Positions 33,401 to 42,825 of a DNA stretch of 64,000 nt are shown here, piece by piece (position 1 is the stretch's first letter; each line of letters opens with the position of its first letter). The stretch is from Phoenix dactylifera. Taxonomy: Eukaryota; Streptophyta; Magnoliopsida; Arecales; Arecaceae. Below the pieces are notes generated by a model. That model saw nothing but the letters and a program-made list of their open reading frames with translations. It made no database searches and was not told the origin of the DNA. Both the position numbers and the translations under genes were made by a program. The stretch lies in assembly GCF_009389715.1 (NCBI RefSeq), contig NC_052407.1, positions 6,358,475 through 6,422,474 on the forward strand. The letters are read 5' to 3'.

Positions 33401-35388
33401 TGCACCACACTGCTGCTAGATTCAAGGAGTATCTTACTGAGTGTTGCCGGTGGATTGAAGAACTAGAGCAGCTGGTCCTGATGGATACTGACAAAACCTC
33501 ATCAAAGTCTTTAGAAGCTCTTCCAAGAGTAATGACAAATGTATATGATTACTTCATCCATGTCGCTACCAAGGTAGAATTCTGTATGCTTTTCCTGTTA
33601 TGCTTACTGACACTCCAATAAAGGAGTCAAACTTAATATCCTAGATGCACATCAACTTCCATAAAAATCTCCAGATCATGCATATTTCTGACCAATCATG
33701 TGTATATTCGCTACAATTTTGTGGTATTGATTGGAATCTCTTATTTTGGTTTTAACTCTCTCTCCGTCTCTCTCTCTTCTGGGAAATCCTATGTAACTCC
33801 AAAATTGCATAAGAGACTACCATAAGGTGAAGGCACTTGTATTATGGTTCCTGACAGTCTTATGATTGGCTTTCGTAAATATTTCCATCAAAGTTTTGTT
33901 TCTAGTACCGGGGGACTAATTTGAGTATGAAGTTATCATGCTACAAATGCTTGCCTTATTTTGAATGCTTTAGAAAGAAAATATCTTGCTATTTATTATT
34001 TTTGTTGTTACAGGTTGAGAACCTCCATCAGTATGTTGAGTCTATGAAGATGGCCTATCTTGCTGATCACCAGCGTCGGGGTGATGGTAATGATCCATTT
34101 CTTGAGGCCAATAGAAGAGAAGCAGCTAAACAAGAATCTGCTGCCAGAAGAGTTCATCCAACATCGCATTTACTGGCTAATTATTCACGACCAGTCACCC
34201 AAGCTGCTGGTATCTTTGCCAGCTCAACAGCTTCCATATCAAGTGCACCACAGCTGTCTTCAGGGACTACTGCTGCATCCTCTGCTTCATCTTCTTTTCT
34301 CTTTTTGACTCCAACCGCATCTGCTCAATCATCCAGCCTGTTTGGCTCTGCTGGGTTTACACCTCAGTCAACTCCATTTGGGACTGCATCTACATCTCTA
34401 TTTGGGTCCACTCGAGCTCCCTCAGGATTTGGAATTAATACTGCCTCCTTCTCATCCACCCCTGCTGTGGGTAGCTCTCCACTGTTCACCACACCCTCAT
34501 TTGGCACAGGTATGCCAAAGTACTCATGATGTTTATTTTATTCTGACATCACTAGTTTAAACGTGAAGATAGTACATGCATCAGTGGTGTTAGTGCTCAG
34601 GTGAGGCCAGGCTAAGATCTGTTCTACCCTGATTATGGCAAAGGCTGGTGGCCCTACAGTTTTGAGGGAGAGCCCCGTATACTCACAGCCAAAGTTGTAA
34701 TTATCTTAAAGTGAACATAGATGAAAAGTAGGCTTATACTGAATAATCTGACCTGTTTAAAGTTAAGAATGCATGCACACTGATTTGATTATTATTTTGT
34801 TCTTTTTTCTCCACCTAAGTGGTAATTTCTATTGCAAAAAATAAAAACAGAAAGAAGGTGGCAAACACAACGGGCACTTCTTATTGGTGTTGTTATAGTT
34901 TCTTCTCTCATGATATTGTAATATTTAGCTTTATGTGTATTCCCATTTATTTATTTCTAGAACTGTTTCCATATCCTGGTTTGTGCCAACATACAAAAAA
35001 TTCCCAGCCAAATCATTGACAGTGGACTTATGAATACTATGTTATCTTTCTGCCTTGATTAACTTGTATAGTATTAGGTATTCTCAAATGATGCAAGCTG
35101 CCCTCCATGTGTAAAGACTTTTTTTTTTGCCATGCACATGTTAAGATTAGTTCTTATGGTTCTTCCCTGGCTTAACTTGATTATGCTTAACTTTAGTATG
35201 CTATCTACTATTAGGTGCTGCAACTGGTTCAGGTGCCAGCTTTGGTGCTGCATCTGTGAGTATAACTCTGTCAATTAATTTATCGAGAAATTTAATTTAA
35301 TTTTTTGACATACTTGTCTTACATATTACTTTTTCTTGCTTAATAGTATAAATCGTCCAGGCCAGAGTCTCATTCAACCCGGCACTGA
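12432..35388 (+). CDS. NUP58: Nucleoporin NUP58 (Nup58/p45-like), six exons, one-base frame break in exon 1
   Basis: Exons: 12432-13704, 14262-14376, 33112-33573, 34014-34509, 35215-35255 and 35347-35388; all introns are GT-AG. Exon 1 is Gln/Pro-rich. The conserved core starts at the exon 1/2 join (SQKLLLQIE, then ERIQEYRAESERLDQC) and continues as coiled coil through exon 3 (KFSVQDLMKKVNDMMWHTEF, PSQFMHHTAARFKEYLTECC) into exon 4 (VENLHQYVESMKMAYLADHQ). Exon 4 ends in FG repeats (SLFGS, STPFGT, SLFGS, PSGFG, PSFGTG), and the last exon encodes the short basic tail YKSSRPESHSTRH. NUP58 is a central-channel FG nucleoporin partnered with Nup54 and Nup62. Everything from about 12485 on is one consistent frame with correct phases at every junction, but that frame has no ATG upstream. 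The ATG at 12432 is in another frame, joined only if one base is missing near the C7 run at 12502-12508. The predicted protein (about 810 residues) is much longer than Arabidopsis NUP58 (about 510), mostly because of exon 1. The N-terminus is therefore tentative. Confidence 0.85.
12900..13610. repeat. CAG-rich coding repeats in NUP58 exon 1
   Basis: Runs of CAGCAGCAG alternate with short spacers. The first block (12900-13215) has about three units of roughly 115 bases, each encoding xxxxPQPEQQQQPAIL.., then a Q5 run and FSPFSSFAQQPAIFQTL. The second block (13320-13530) has about six shorter units encoding QPQQQQPSIFQT. A third run (13550-13610) encodes QQQ/APQ. The repeats are in frame with NUP58 and look translated, since Pro-Ser-Ile-Phe-Gln is kept between units while synonymous positions vary. 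Confidence 0.8.
16041..16720. repeat. Array of palindromic GAGTCGACTC decamers in the 5' LTR
   Basis: I count 17 exact copies of GAGTCGACTC, each containing the SalI hexamer GTCGAC, at 16041, 16062, 16083, 16104, 16165, 16186, 16229, 16291, 16312, 16376, 16397, 16461, 16482, 16575, 16596, 16691 and 16711. At least four one-base variants are also present (for example GAGCCGACTC near 16533 and GAGTCGTCTC near 16650). Many pairs are exactly 21 bases apart, two DNA helix turns. Spacers are otherwise mostly unlike each other, apart from a recurring TCTGAGATTC. The decamer is usually followed by C. Confidence 0.92.
17211..17490. repeat. Degenerate minisatellite in the 5' LTR
   Basis: Units of about 38 bases, AAGGTTTGTTGGTGAGCC then AAAGGGAAAACCAACGG, occur four times from 17211. 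They then decay into related units that change the key word (TTGATTGTGATCCCGGGAAAACAATCGG, GTCGGTGAGCCTGGGAAAACCGACC, GTTGTGAGCTTGTAAAACAACC). In each unit the first word (for example GTTGGT) is complementary to the last (ACCAAC), so every unit can fold into a small hairpin, and the paired words co-vary between units. Confidence 0.8.
17847..17858 (+). promoter_or_regulatory. Primer-binding site (initiator-Met tRNA) of the Copia element
   Basis: TGGTATCAGAGC begins two bases after the 5' LTR end. It is the standard plant Copia primer site, complementary to the 3' end of initiator methionine tRNA. Confidence 0.9.
17907..18302 (+). CDS. Truncated Copia gag-like ORF
   Basis: An ORF of 131 residues starting MTTQIDSFLGEGQSID. 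It contains PPLFNGINYPHWKIRMRIFI, the hallmark of the N-terminal part of plant Copia gag polyproteins (UBN2/DUF4219-type), followed by a helical region (EIWDTLENIYDKS). It ends early at TAG. The CCHC zinc knuckle and all of pol are absent downstream. The element would need proteins from an autonomous relative. Whether this short product is made is unknown. Confidence 0.75.
   Translation: MTTQIDSFLGEGQSIDTPPLFNGINYPHWKIRMRIFIQSQNYYLWKIIINDLHTLSHINEKDLAQLNANAMNILYCAIQETKFNEISACLSAKEIWDTLENIYDKSQISSHMLQLLIFDIMSICVLTDLYF
18303..21439 (+). other. Non-coding internal region of the Copia element
   Basis: About 3.1 kb of AT-rich sequence without a recognisable protein. It holds a near-duplicate pair GGGAGGCTAGTGGTAGTACC at 18769 and 18840, and polypurine tracts with GGGGGAG at about 19023, 20071, 20337, 21203 and 21443. 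The last of these is the functional-looking tract before the 3' LTR. The phrase TGTCAAAAAGGGGGAGAAAT near 21195 resembles the terminal TCATCAAAAAGGGGGAGATT, which suggests a duplicated element tail. Confidence 0.6.
21453..23507 (+). repeat. 3' LTR of the Copia element
   Basis: Same length as the 5' LTR (2055 bases). One substitution was noticed (C at 22946 against T at 17283). It contains its own copy of the palindrome array (21704-22383) and the minisatellite (22874-23153). Directly after it stands CACCC, the target duplication. Confidence 0.93.
21704..22383. repeat. Array of palindromic GAGTCGACTC decamers in the 3' LTR
   Basis: This is the same 17-copy array as in the 5' LTR, shifted by 5663 bases. 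No differences from the 5' array were seen. Confidence 0.92.
24280..24620. repeat. About 137-bp tandem repeat in the gypsy LTR, 2.5 copies
   Basis: The unit runs from GGGGGGxxGCTGTTAGTCCCGG through GGGACTTCA..CCCCAGCCATGCA to CCCCCTGCTGGCAGCCGATT and ..GCCTGAGACAAGG. Copies start near 24280, 24415 and 24548, and the third is partial. Confidence 0.8.
26760..27075. repeat. Nested GAGCCGGCC-type repeats in the gypsy LTR
   Basis: A unit of about 30 bases (AACTGAGCCGGCC, then TTGCCAGTGGCCGATAATG) recurs three times within each of two larger blocks (about 26765-26893 and 26938-27068). Each block ends GTAGCATC. The arrangement is a higher-order repeat. Confidence 0.8.
29340..29480. repeat. CGGTACGGTAC-rich dispersed repeat
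   Basis: A tract dense in (C)GGTAC and its complement GTACC(G), such as GTACCGGTACCGG at 29343 and GGTATGGTACGGTACGCGGTACG at about 29389. GGTAC/GTACC is itself palindromic. A related but decayed tract occurs at 42490-42635 in the peptidase gene. The class is likely a transposon fragment; no ends were found. Confidence 0.55.
29826..30195. repeat. Compound TATG/TA/TG microsatellite
   Basis: (TA)n, then (TATG)n near 29846-29915, a G11 run at 29932-29942, (TG)n, (TATATG)n, (CA)n, (CATA)n, again (TATG)n, and (TC)n at 30170-30182. The strands are partly complementary (TATG and CATA blocks), so part can fold back. ORFs spanning it encode only Tyr/Met/Ile/His/Val runs. Confidence 0.95.
31129..31923 (-). 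mobile_element. Solo LTR, Tat-like gypsy, 795 bp, with target duplication
   Basis: Read on the minus strand it starts TGTTGGGGAGAAAAACAG at 31923 and ends CCAGCAACA at 31129. It is flanked by AACAC on both sides (31124-31128 and 31924-31928). On the minus strand CTATAAAAGGG at about 31362-31372 is the likely LTR TATA box. Downstream lies CTGACTTAACCATCGGAGGG (31264-31283), the same U5-type block seen in the LTRs at 5704-6316 and 7327-7930. The U3 part carries a repeated word GGCGCCCGACCTC. A solo LTR left by recombination fits best. Confidence 0.82.
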
Positions 35389-36689
35389 TCACTTCCAACA
35401 GAAAATGTGTCCAATCCCAAAACCTTGCTGCAGAATTTTGTGGACCTTAGCATTTTGTGCACCATATTGAGATGATTATTCTCCCAAGTAGATGCGCAGC
35501 AATGATTCTTGATAGGCTCCAGGATTTTTCTTCTCTCTTTTTTTTTTAAATTTCTGCAGTGTCAGCATCAAACGTGTAAATAACTTCATGGTAGTGCCAT
35601 CTCACTTTCTTTTTGCCTTCCCCTGGAATAAGGTTGCGTGGTGAGTGTATGTAGTAGTTGCGGGTGTCATATAACAATATTTTAACATTTTGAAACTTGT
35701 AGTGAGCAGATGTGAGAACTGAAAAAATCTGTAGATTTTCTATTGAGGCCATTTAGTCAACCAAAATTGGGGTTAATCTATTTCCTACGAGCAATACTGT
35801 ACCCTGCAATCCTCAAGCCCATAATGCATGTAATTTTGAAATGGGTTTACTTGCGTTTACAGGACTATTTTTTGCCCCTTCAGCAGTCTAGCAGTTGTTG
35901 CTGGCAACCTGGAAATAGGTTTTTTGATCAAAAGAAAATTTGGAGATTGATTTAGATGCATACGTATTATTTTCCTCCATCAGTAATTGCCATGACAGTT
36001 CTTCTTGAAAAGTAAAGTTTGTGCTTGTCTTGCAAAAAAGAAAAGTAAGTGCCATATGTTTGGAAACAGAATATTGACATTACTTGCAAAGGTGGTTGCA
36101 TCTGAGTCTAACAGGTGGTACATATTGTTATGTAATATTGGCATGAAGCCATTAAAGTCTTAGTTTAAGCCATTTATATTCTAAGTTTATGCACCTTTCA
36201 TTTAATGCAAATTATATAGTTGTGGACCAAGTTGGTATCACCTATAATAACTATTTTTTGAATGTTTATAATAAATAGTGATCTTTAACATGTGCTAAGT
36301 ATTGATTTTGTCCTGTATCCTCGTTAGATATCAAGTACTCGAATGTTCTTCATTCAGATTAGGCTAATCAATGTTTTATATTGTCACTCCATATGTACAG
36401 TATATTCAGATTAGGCTAATCAATATTCTAATTCTTTATAAACACTCTGCTCTCGTGGATTTATTGTTCAAGTATCAACAACTTCGGTCTTTAACAGGTT
36501 TGAGAAACATGTGTGGAGATTGTCAAGTTGGCAGAGCAACGATACGGTGTCACCTACTTGAAAAAGTTCTCTCAAAGTTTCGTGGAACGTTTCCAACCTA
36601 AGAGAACTCATGCATTCTCTCCTGCAAAATTTATTAAGCAAGTAAGCGATATCGGGAGCTATAGGTAGGTGCTCACCAAATTGAAAAGG
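35389..36689. other. NUP58 3' flank and intergenic sequence
   Basis: This stretch holds the presumed NUP58 3' UTR followed by AT-rich sequence. The word TCAGATTAGGCTAATCAAT is duplicated at 36355 and 36408. No gene or element boundary was identified. Confidence 0.5.
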
Positions 36690-37510
36690 CATTTGGTAAA
36701 AGGTGGTCATTCTAAGATTAAGAATGATATAGTTGGTGGCATCACGGTAATTCTACATGACAATGATCTCAGATCATCCTCACTTCTCAAATCATCATTC
36801 AATTAAGTGATGGAATATCCATTCTTGAGATTGAAAATCCAAAATCACCCCAAAGCAGTGATCTTGAGCTAAAATTTCAGGATAAAAATATCCGTTAGTC
36901 CAACAAAAAAATTGGTACATCAATACAGTTAATATTTTATATTGATATTATTTTATATTATATTAATATTATATATATTGTATTTATGAGATATATTATG
37001 TTATAATATATTATTAATCATATTATTGTCGTATTATTATTCAATAATAATTTTAAATTATTGTAAAAATATATTGCTGTACTTTATATTTATATGATAA
37101 ACTTATTTAACATATTATTTCTATTTGCCCTATTTTTCTAATCAAAATAATATTAGTATTAAAAAAATAATATATTTATAAATATAAATAAAAATATTAA
37201 TTCTATAATAGCAATTAATATATCTTTTAGAATGAATAATTTATAGGATTAATAAATATATTTTTATAAAATATATTAATAGATATATCAATATTTTATT
37301 ATAATATATTTATATTATTAATAAATATATTTTGATAGAATATATTAAGGATAATTTTGGTATTATATAATCAGTGATCTTGATTTCTATAGAATACTAA
37401 ATAGATTTTTTTTTGTAGATATCTAGAAATTTTAATTATTAAAATATAGGATAATAAATTATCTTAGATCATCATAGATTATACTATTCTGAGATAAAGA
37501 TCATAAAAAA
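36690..37510 (-). mobile_element. AT-rich non-autonomous DNA-transposon-like element, copy 1
   Basis: The part 36700-36905 is related, on the opposite strand, to 44035-44275. Both carry the series GATCACTGxxxTGGGGTGAT..TCTTGAGGT/GAACGGATATTxCATCACxxAGTTGAATG, followed by GATTTGAGxAGTGxxG. The rest (36920-37500) is AT-rich with TATTAATATTATAT-type words, as in copy 2. The end GCATTTGGTAxAxGGTGGTC resembles the copy 2 end ATACCAAACATTC. The other end was not found, so the borders are approximate. Confidence 0.5.
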
Positions 37511-38484
37511 AAGCTGAAAAGAGACGACCAACTCTGATGGTCAAAGCCCTGACAATCGGGAAAATGTCCTCTCTGCCTAGATGGATGGATGGTCGTGATA
37601 CATTTGACGCTGGATCTTCCTTCTGCTCAAGGATTTGAATTTGATCCACGAGGGGTTGAAAGCCTCATCCTGACCATGTCATCATATGTCCGACTCGACC
37701 GATCAAAGAAATCTTTGGATTTTATGGTGACATGCTCTTTTTTTGTTTTTTGCTAGACGTTGACATGCTCTTTTATTGGTCAAAATCTCCCTCGCTATTG
37801 TTTTTATTGCTGTTTGACAAAGCATGCAAGCTTTGGTTACGCATGTGCTTACATCAGTCTTTCGGTAGTTCCACGCTCTTCTCCCGTCTTTTAGTTAAAA
37901 TGGGTTTCGACGGGTTTCCTCGTTCTCGGGGAGTTGAACATCATGTGGTGGATATCTTGGGCTAACTGCTAAGCTTTCCAGGATGCCAAGAAGTGTGTAT
38001 CTGGGTAACTTCTAGGCACTCACGAGAGAAATTGAAACTTTCCCAGCGTTGCACTTTTGATGCTACTGTTGTTATGAACAGTGCTAAAATATGAATTGCG
38101 TCGCTTTCTTATTGACAATAAGCATTCTCTTTGATGGCCAATTGTGAGGTTCTAGTAAGCTTTTTAAAATCCATGCTATTGAAGAAGTTTTCATCGAGTA
38201 TCTAATTTAAATTATAAGTGTTATATTTTTTTTTTATAGAACCTTACTAACCTCGAAAAATTAGATTTCCACTTGATTAATTGTATGTAGAGTTCAAGAA
38301 AGTATGTAACCATAAACCCTTAGAAGTAAAATGTTTTTTTTTTTCTTTTTTTTTCTGTGAGAGTTGTTTGCTATGTTAGCATTCTTTCGGTATTATTCTA
38401 AATATGTAATATAACCTAAAAATTGAAAGAGAAAAAAAAAGAAGCTTATGTTAGTATTTTATTATGAATTATTTTATTCATTCA

Positions 38485-38486
<2 letters not shown>

Positions 38487-38529
<43 letters not shown>
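38487..38529. repeat. (AT)n microsatellite
   Basis: About 21 AT dinucleotides in a row, in intergenic DNA. Confidence 0.95.
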
Positions 38530-38532
<3 letters not shown>

Positions 38533-38639
38533 CTTAGCATTACTAGTACTCAAGATCTATACAGTGAATAACCAATTCAGTCTTCATAGATCCGTGTTGT
38601 AGTGTCTTCTAAAATATATAGATTATGGGTTGGGTTCAC

Positions 38640-38830
38640 TCTGATACTATTTGTAATAACTCAGGACCTCACCTAAAATAGTTAGCCAAAAAATATTATT
38701 TGGATATCTAAATCTTGTATAAGTATCGAAAATCTAACCAACGAATTTCCAATGTGGGATTAAACACACGTCCACACGAAATCTCACCAGACTAATATAC
38801 CAATTCAACCCCACAACGTGGTATTGGAAA
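38640..38830. repeat. Dispersed repeat with TCTGATACTATTTGTAA word
   Basis: CTCTGATACTATTTGTAATA, then CTCAGGACCTCACC and CCAATGTGGGATTAAACAC, is a phrase I recognise as recurring in many plant intergenic regions. A related reverse-oriented word (TGGTATCAGAGTAGAGG) occurs at 51003. It is probably a small non-autonomous retroelement relic; the ends are unclear. Confidence 0.35.
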
Positions 38831-39099
38831 AAATTTTGCAACATGTGATTTTACTCTTTATAGCATCATTATATTATTTAAATAATATTATAGAATAATA
38901 AAGTGATGATGGAACGGAATATTAACTTCTTTTTTTTTTGGCTAGGAGGAATATTAACTTTTAGAAGCAAAGATGATGCCGCATCGGAATCTAATTACTG
39001 GGCCGCGGCAGTCATTTAGATCTTGAACACAAAAATGTAAATATCTTCAGAATTAGTGGCATTTACAGATCTCCTTCCCTCCTCCCCAAGATAAAACCC

Positions 39100-39980
39100 G
39101 GGTGGTTCTATATACACCCCCCCTATTGCTAAGGACACCCCCCAAAAACCAAAAAAAAAATACCCAAACTAACCTTTAGTGTAATTACCATATTGCCCTT
39201 GAAATTTTCTCATACACCCCCCTTCCTCCTCCGTTTCGTTTTGAAAAGAAAAAAAAAAAACACCCCTCAAACCTCCCTTAAACCCCTCGATCCATTTACA
39301 TCGTTTAGGCGATCTTTGAAGGAGATTTAAGCCCCATTCGAAGCATGGACAAGCAACTAGTGATTTGGGACGAAGAATCGGCCGCAAAGGTACGTGTTCC
39401 ACCTTGTTTCGAAATTTTTTTTTTTTCACGGTTCGTGCTCCGTTCGGCATTGGATCGCCGAACAAAAGGCTTCTGTTCGGCTGAACAGTGCCGAACAGAA
39501 GCCTTCTGTTCGGCAACCCTCAACCGAACAGATCTGTTCGGCTGCACAGTGCCGAACAGAAGGCTTCTGTCCGGCACTGTTCAGCCGAACAGAAGCCTTT
39601 TGTTCGGCGATCCAGTGCCGAACGGAGCACGAACCGTAAAAAAAAAAAATTTCGGGAGAAGCCGGCGAGGTGGTTCCGGGAGAAGCCGGCGAGGTGGTCG
39701 GAGATCGGGAGAATGCCGGCGACGAGAGGGAGAAGGGAGAACGGGGGGGTTTTGGGCGTTGGCGAGGTGTTTTGGAGGGGAAGAGCGGGGTGGGGGGGGG
39801 GGGGTTTGGGGGGTGTAGAGAGCAATTTAGGTGAGGGGGTGGGGAGAGTGGGGGGTAATTTAGAAATTTTTAATTTTTTAGGGGTGTCCTTAGCAAATGG
39901 GGGGTGTAGAGAGTATTTAATTTTTTTTTAATTTTTGGGGGGTGTCCTGAGCAATAGGGGGGGTGTATATAGAACCACCC
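39100..39980. mobile_element. Mutator-like non-autonomous TIR element, 881 bp, with 9-bp target duplication
   Basis: The ends are inverted repeats of about 49 bases with one mismatch, starting GGGTGGTTCTATATACACCC on both strands. Flanks are a perfect 9-bp duplication ATAAAACCC (39091-39099 and 39981-39989). Long TIRs with a 9-bp duplication are the signature of the Mutator superfamily. The terminal word (ACACCCCCC..TTGCTAAGGACACCCC) recurs as subterminal repeats at about 39885-39915. Inside are a short open stretch starting MDKQLVIWDEESAAK (39345) that ends at a donor-like GGTACGTG, the large hairpin at 39410-39654, and GC-rich sequence repeating GGGAGAAGCCGGCGAGGTGG. No transposase is encoded. 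The right end is 347 bases from the peptidase start codon. Confidence 0.85.
39410..39654. repeat. 245-bp near-perfect hairpin inside the Mutator-like element
   Basis: Arms 39410-39532 and 39533-39654 are complementary with roughly half a dozen mismatches and no loop; the centre is CCGAACAGATCTGTTCGG. The arms are also repetitive: GTTCGGC and GCCGAACAGAAG recur, so sub-hairpins are possible. If transcribed it would give a long double-stranded RNA. Confidence 0.88.
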
Positions 39981-40125
39981 ATAAAACCCAGGAGGCCAAA
40001 ACCCCCCGTGTTCTCCTCCTTGTTTGCTCCTTTCACCTTTGACCCCCATCGCCTCGCTCTTTGCCTCTCCTGAGCCCCCCTCTCTCTTCTTCCCTCCGAG
40101 GGAAGAAGAGCTCGGGAAACCAACC

Positions 40126-40134
40126 AAACCCTAA
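40126..40134 (+). promoter_or_regulatory. Telobox AAACCCTAA upstream of the peptidase gene
   Basis: AAACCCTAA lies about 200 bases upstream of the start codon, in C/T-rich leader-like sequence. Teloboxes are common in leaders and promoters of plant housekeeping genes. No clear TATA box was found between the Mutator-like element and the gene. Confidence 0.45.
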
Positions 40135-40326
40135 CTTTAATCCCCTCCTCCATCAAACCCTTGTCTTCTCGCAACCCCTTTGATTGCCCTTTTCCGATCT
40201 CGATCCGGTGGTCTTTTCCGCAGAAAGGGCTTATTCTCTGTGATCTCGAGCCTCCCCTCGATCCCTCCGCGCTCTCCTCCAGACCCCGTGCATCCGACCT
40301 TGCTCCGTTTCTCCAAGATCGCAGCC

Positions 40327-42825
40327 ATGGCGATTCGCGCCACCGTCTCCTACTCCAGCTACCTGGCCCAGTCCATCGCTGCCTCCGCCGCCCTCCGCTG
40401 TGGCCACTGCCGCCTCTTCTGCGACGTCGCCGGACGCAGCCCCCTTGCCCTCTTCGCCGGCCACCGCCGCTCCGACAATGATGATCCCCCCGCCCCGGGC
40501 CGCGGTCCCAGTCGATCTAGGGTTTCCGATTGGTCCAAGACCCCGGCTTCCCGGTTCTCCTCCTCGTCATCCTTCTCAAAGGACTCCTCGGTGAATGATC
40601 GCTGCGTGCCGAATCTGACTGTTGGCTTGCTCTCTGTCATGGTTTCCGGCTCTGGCTCGTCGACTGCCGGCGTCGGATTTTTCGGGATCTCATCTTCCAT
40701 GGGGATGGGGTTCAAGCCTTCGTCGCTGCTTCCGTTCTTGCAGGCAACGAAGTGGTTTCCTTGCAGTGAATTCCTCCCGGGGTCGGCGAGAAGTGCCTCG
40801 GTGGATGAGGGAGGGACCGTTCCCAGTGATAAGAGAGACATGATTCCTCTCAACAGTAATGGTGGGATGGTTTCTTCTGAGGGAAGTGGGGCTAAGGAGA
40901 GTTCGAGCTCCATGATGACTGCGAAGGGGTTGGATAGCAAGCTCGGGGAAATGAATTCGGGTGAGAGGCATGGGTGGCTTTCGCGGTGGATGAATTCCTG
41001 CTCAGATGATTGTAAGACTGTTCTTGCAGCGCTGACTGTTCCGCTGCTGTACGGGTCGCTCATGGCAGAGCCGAGATCGATCCCTTCTAGGTCTATGTAT
41101 CCGACTTTTGATGTTGGAGACAGGATTCTAGCAGAGAAGGTAATGAACTTTTTAAATATGCCGATTCAGCTGGTAGATTGTCATTGCTTGTTTACATAAT
41201 TTTGGTTTAAGTTTGATCCGTTTCTCGGTTTTGGTTGCACAGTGTGATGTTGATTGTTACAATTAGGAATTAACAACTCAATTCTATGGAAATTATGTGT
41301 TCCTCTCGAGGGATAAAGTCAATCAAACGCTCCATGAGGGGAAATTTGCTTTATTAGGAATATATAACTTTGTACTTATTGAATAACAACTTTGAAAAAT
41401 GATTGAGGAATCACTTAGATCAATTAATTATAAATTAGATGAGTCACTAAAGTGTACAAAAGGTTTACATATTTTACTTGCTGTATGTGGATGCTATGTA
41501 CGCAACTCTTGTATTTGTGTTGATGCTGTTTCTTGGTGATTAATTTTGTATTCTGAAATCTTTATGTTGATTTATTTTGTTCTTGTTGTTGAAATTGCAG
41601 GTCTCTTATCTATTCCGAGAGCCAGAAGTCACAGACATTGTTATCTTCAAAGCTCCTCCAATTCTTCTGGTATATTATAATTTTTCAATTGATGCAGTTA
41701 TTTACGCATCCTATACCTATAAGCATTAATTGTGCTATCTGCCCTGTTAGGTTCACTAGAAATTTGCTTTTTATAGGAAATTGGATACAATTCAAGCGAT
41801 GTCTTCATCAAAAGGGTTGTGGCTAAAGCTGGGGACTATGTCGAAGTAAGTTTCCACTATTGATGCGGGCCCTTCCTTTCATTTGCATATGTTTCTTCTA
41901 AATTGACATTCCACGATCGAATGATAAGCTGATGATGTATGCATTTTCATTCATGATAGGTGCACGATGGTAAATTGTTGGTGAATGGTATTGTCCAAGA
42001 TGAAGAGTTCATATTAGAGCCTCTTGACTATGAAATGGATCCAGTGGTATGACATCTTTATTGTAATCGTTTTTTTTGTATGTATTTAGAACCAATGGAT
42101 GTATGTCTTACATTGGATATATCCTAGAGATATTGTTATGTAAATCTCCTAGTTTAAAAGTTTAGTCATGGGTGAGTTGAATTTCACTTGCAATACCTCA
42201 AAATGTAAGATCTTTGTTCCAAAATATGCTGGGGGTTTTCTTTTTCTTCATCTTTTCTCTCTGTTTTTTTTTTCAGAGAATCGATGTTGATTTGTATTCC
42301 TAACTGGCTGCCGTTGCTTATGTAGCTTGTACCTGAAGGTTATGTCTTTGTGCTGGGAGATAATCGCAATAACAGCTTTGACTCTCATAATTGGTAAGTC
42401 CTGAAACCCAAAATAAAAGCTGTTCATTTCTCCATGCTGGAATTGTTTAGAAGTGTTGATCCTAAAATTGGAACAACCAAGATCTGCAACATACCGGCCA
42501 TATATCCTGTACGCACAACTGTACCACCCTAATGCTCCACTCGGTTCAGATTGGTATGGACCAGTTTGGCTTCGATACTGAACCGAACCTCGTTATCGTA
42601 TTGATACTTTATCGGTATGGCGGTATGGCAGATCTTTGGAACAATTAATGTCTGCAATGCTTGCTAATATCTTCTATCGGATCATTATTTCATTGTTATT
42701 TCAGGGGTCCACTTCCTGTCAAAAATATTCTTGGAAGGTCAGTGATTCGATATTGGCCGCCATCAAAAATATCAGACACTATTTATGAACCAAATGCAGT
42801 GCAAAATGTGCTGGTAGTTTCTTGA
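40327..42825 (+). CDS. TPP: Chloroplast thylakoidal processing peptidase (type I signal peptidase, S26), six exons
   Basis: Exons: 40327-41139, 41601-41669, 41777-41845, 41960-42046, 42326-42393 and 42705-42825; all GT-AG, 408 residues. The enzyme removes lumen-targeting signals in the thylakoid membrane. Residues 1 to about 60 are Ser/Arg/Ala-rich with no acidic residues at the start (MAIRATVSYSSYLAQSIA), a plastid transit peptide like that of Arabidopsis TPP1. One hydrophobic segment (TVLAALTVPLLYGSLMA, about 230-246) anchors the protein. Catalytic boxes follow: SRSMYPTFDVGDR with nucleophile Ser256, DVFIKRVVAKAGD with general-base Lys306, and [24 protein letters not shown] near the end. 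The C-terminus ends VLVVS. Length and exon joins are complete, with no disabling change. The ATG at 40327 is chosen because it gives the family N-terminus; the frame is open further upstream but without an ATG. TPP1/TPP2-type is likelier than PLSP1 because of the long N-terminal region. Confidence 0.95.
42490..42635. repeat. Decayed GGTACC/GGTATGG-rich repeat in intron 5 of the peptidase gene
   Basis: The sequence ACATACCGGCCATATATCC, then TTGGTATGGACCAGTTTGGC and ATCGGTATGGCGGTATGG, shares the GGTAC/GGTATGG vocabulary of 29340-29480. It sits inside the last intron and leaves the splice sites intact. Confidence 0.4.

Noticed and set aside
40180-40326. Upstream extension of the peptidase frame
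   Set aside because: The frame is open but has no ATG there. The ATG at 40327 gives the known TPP N-terminus.
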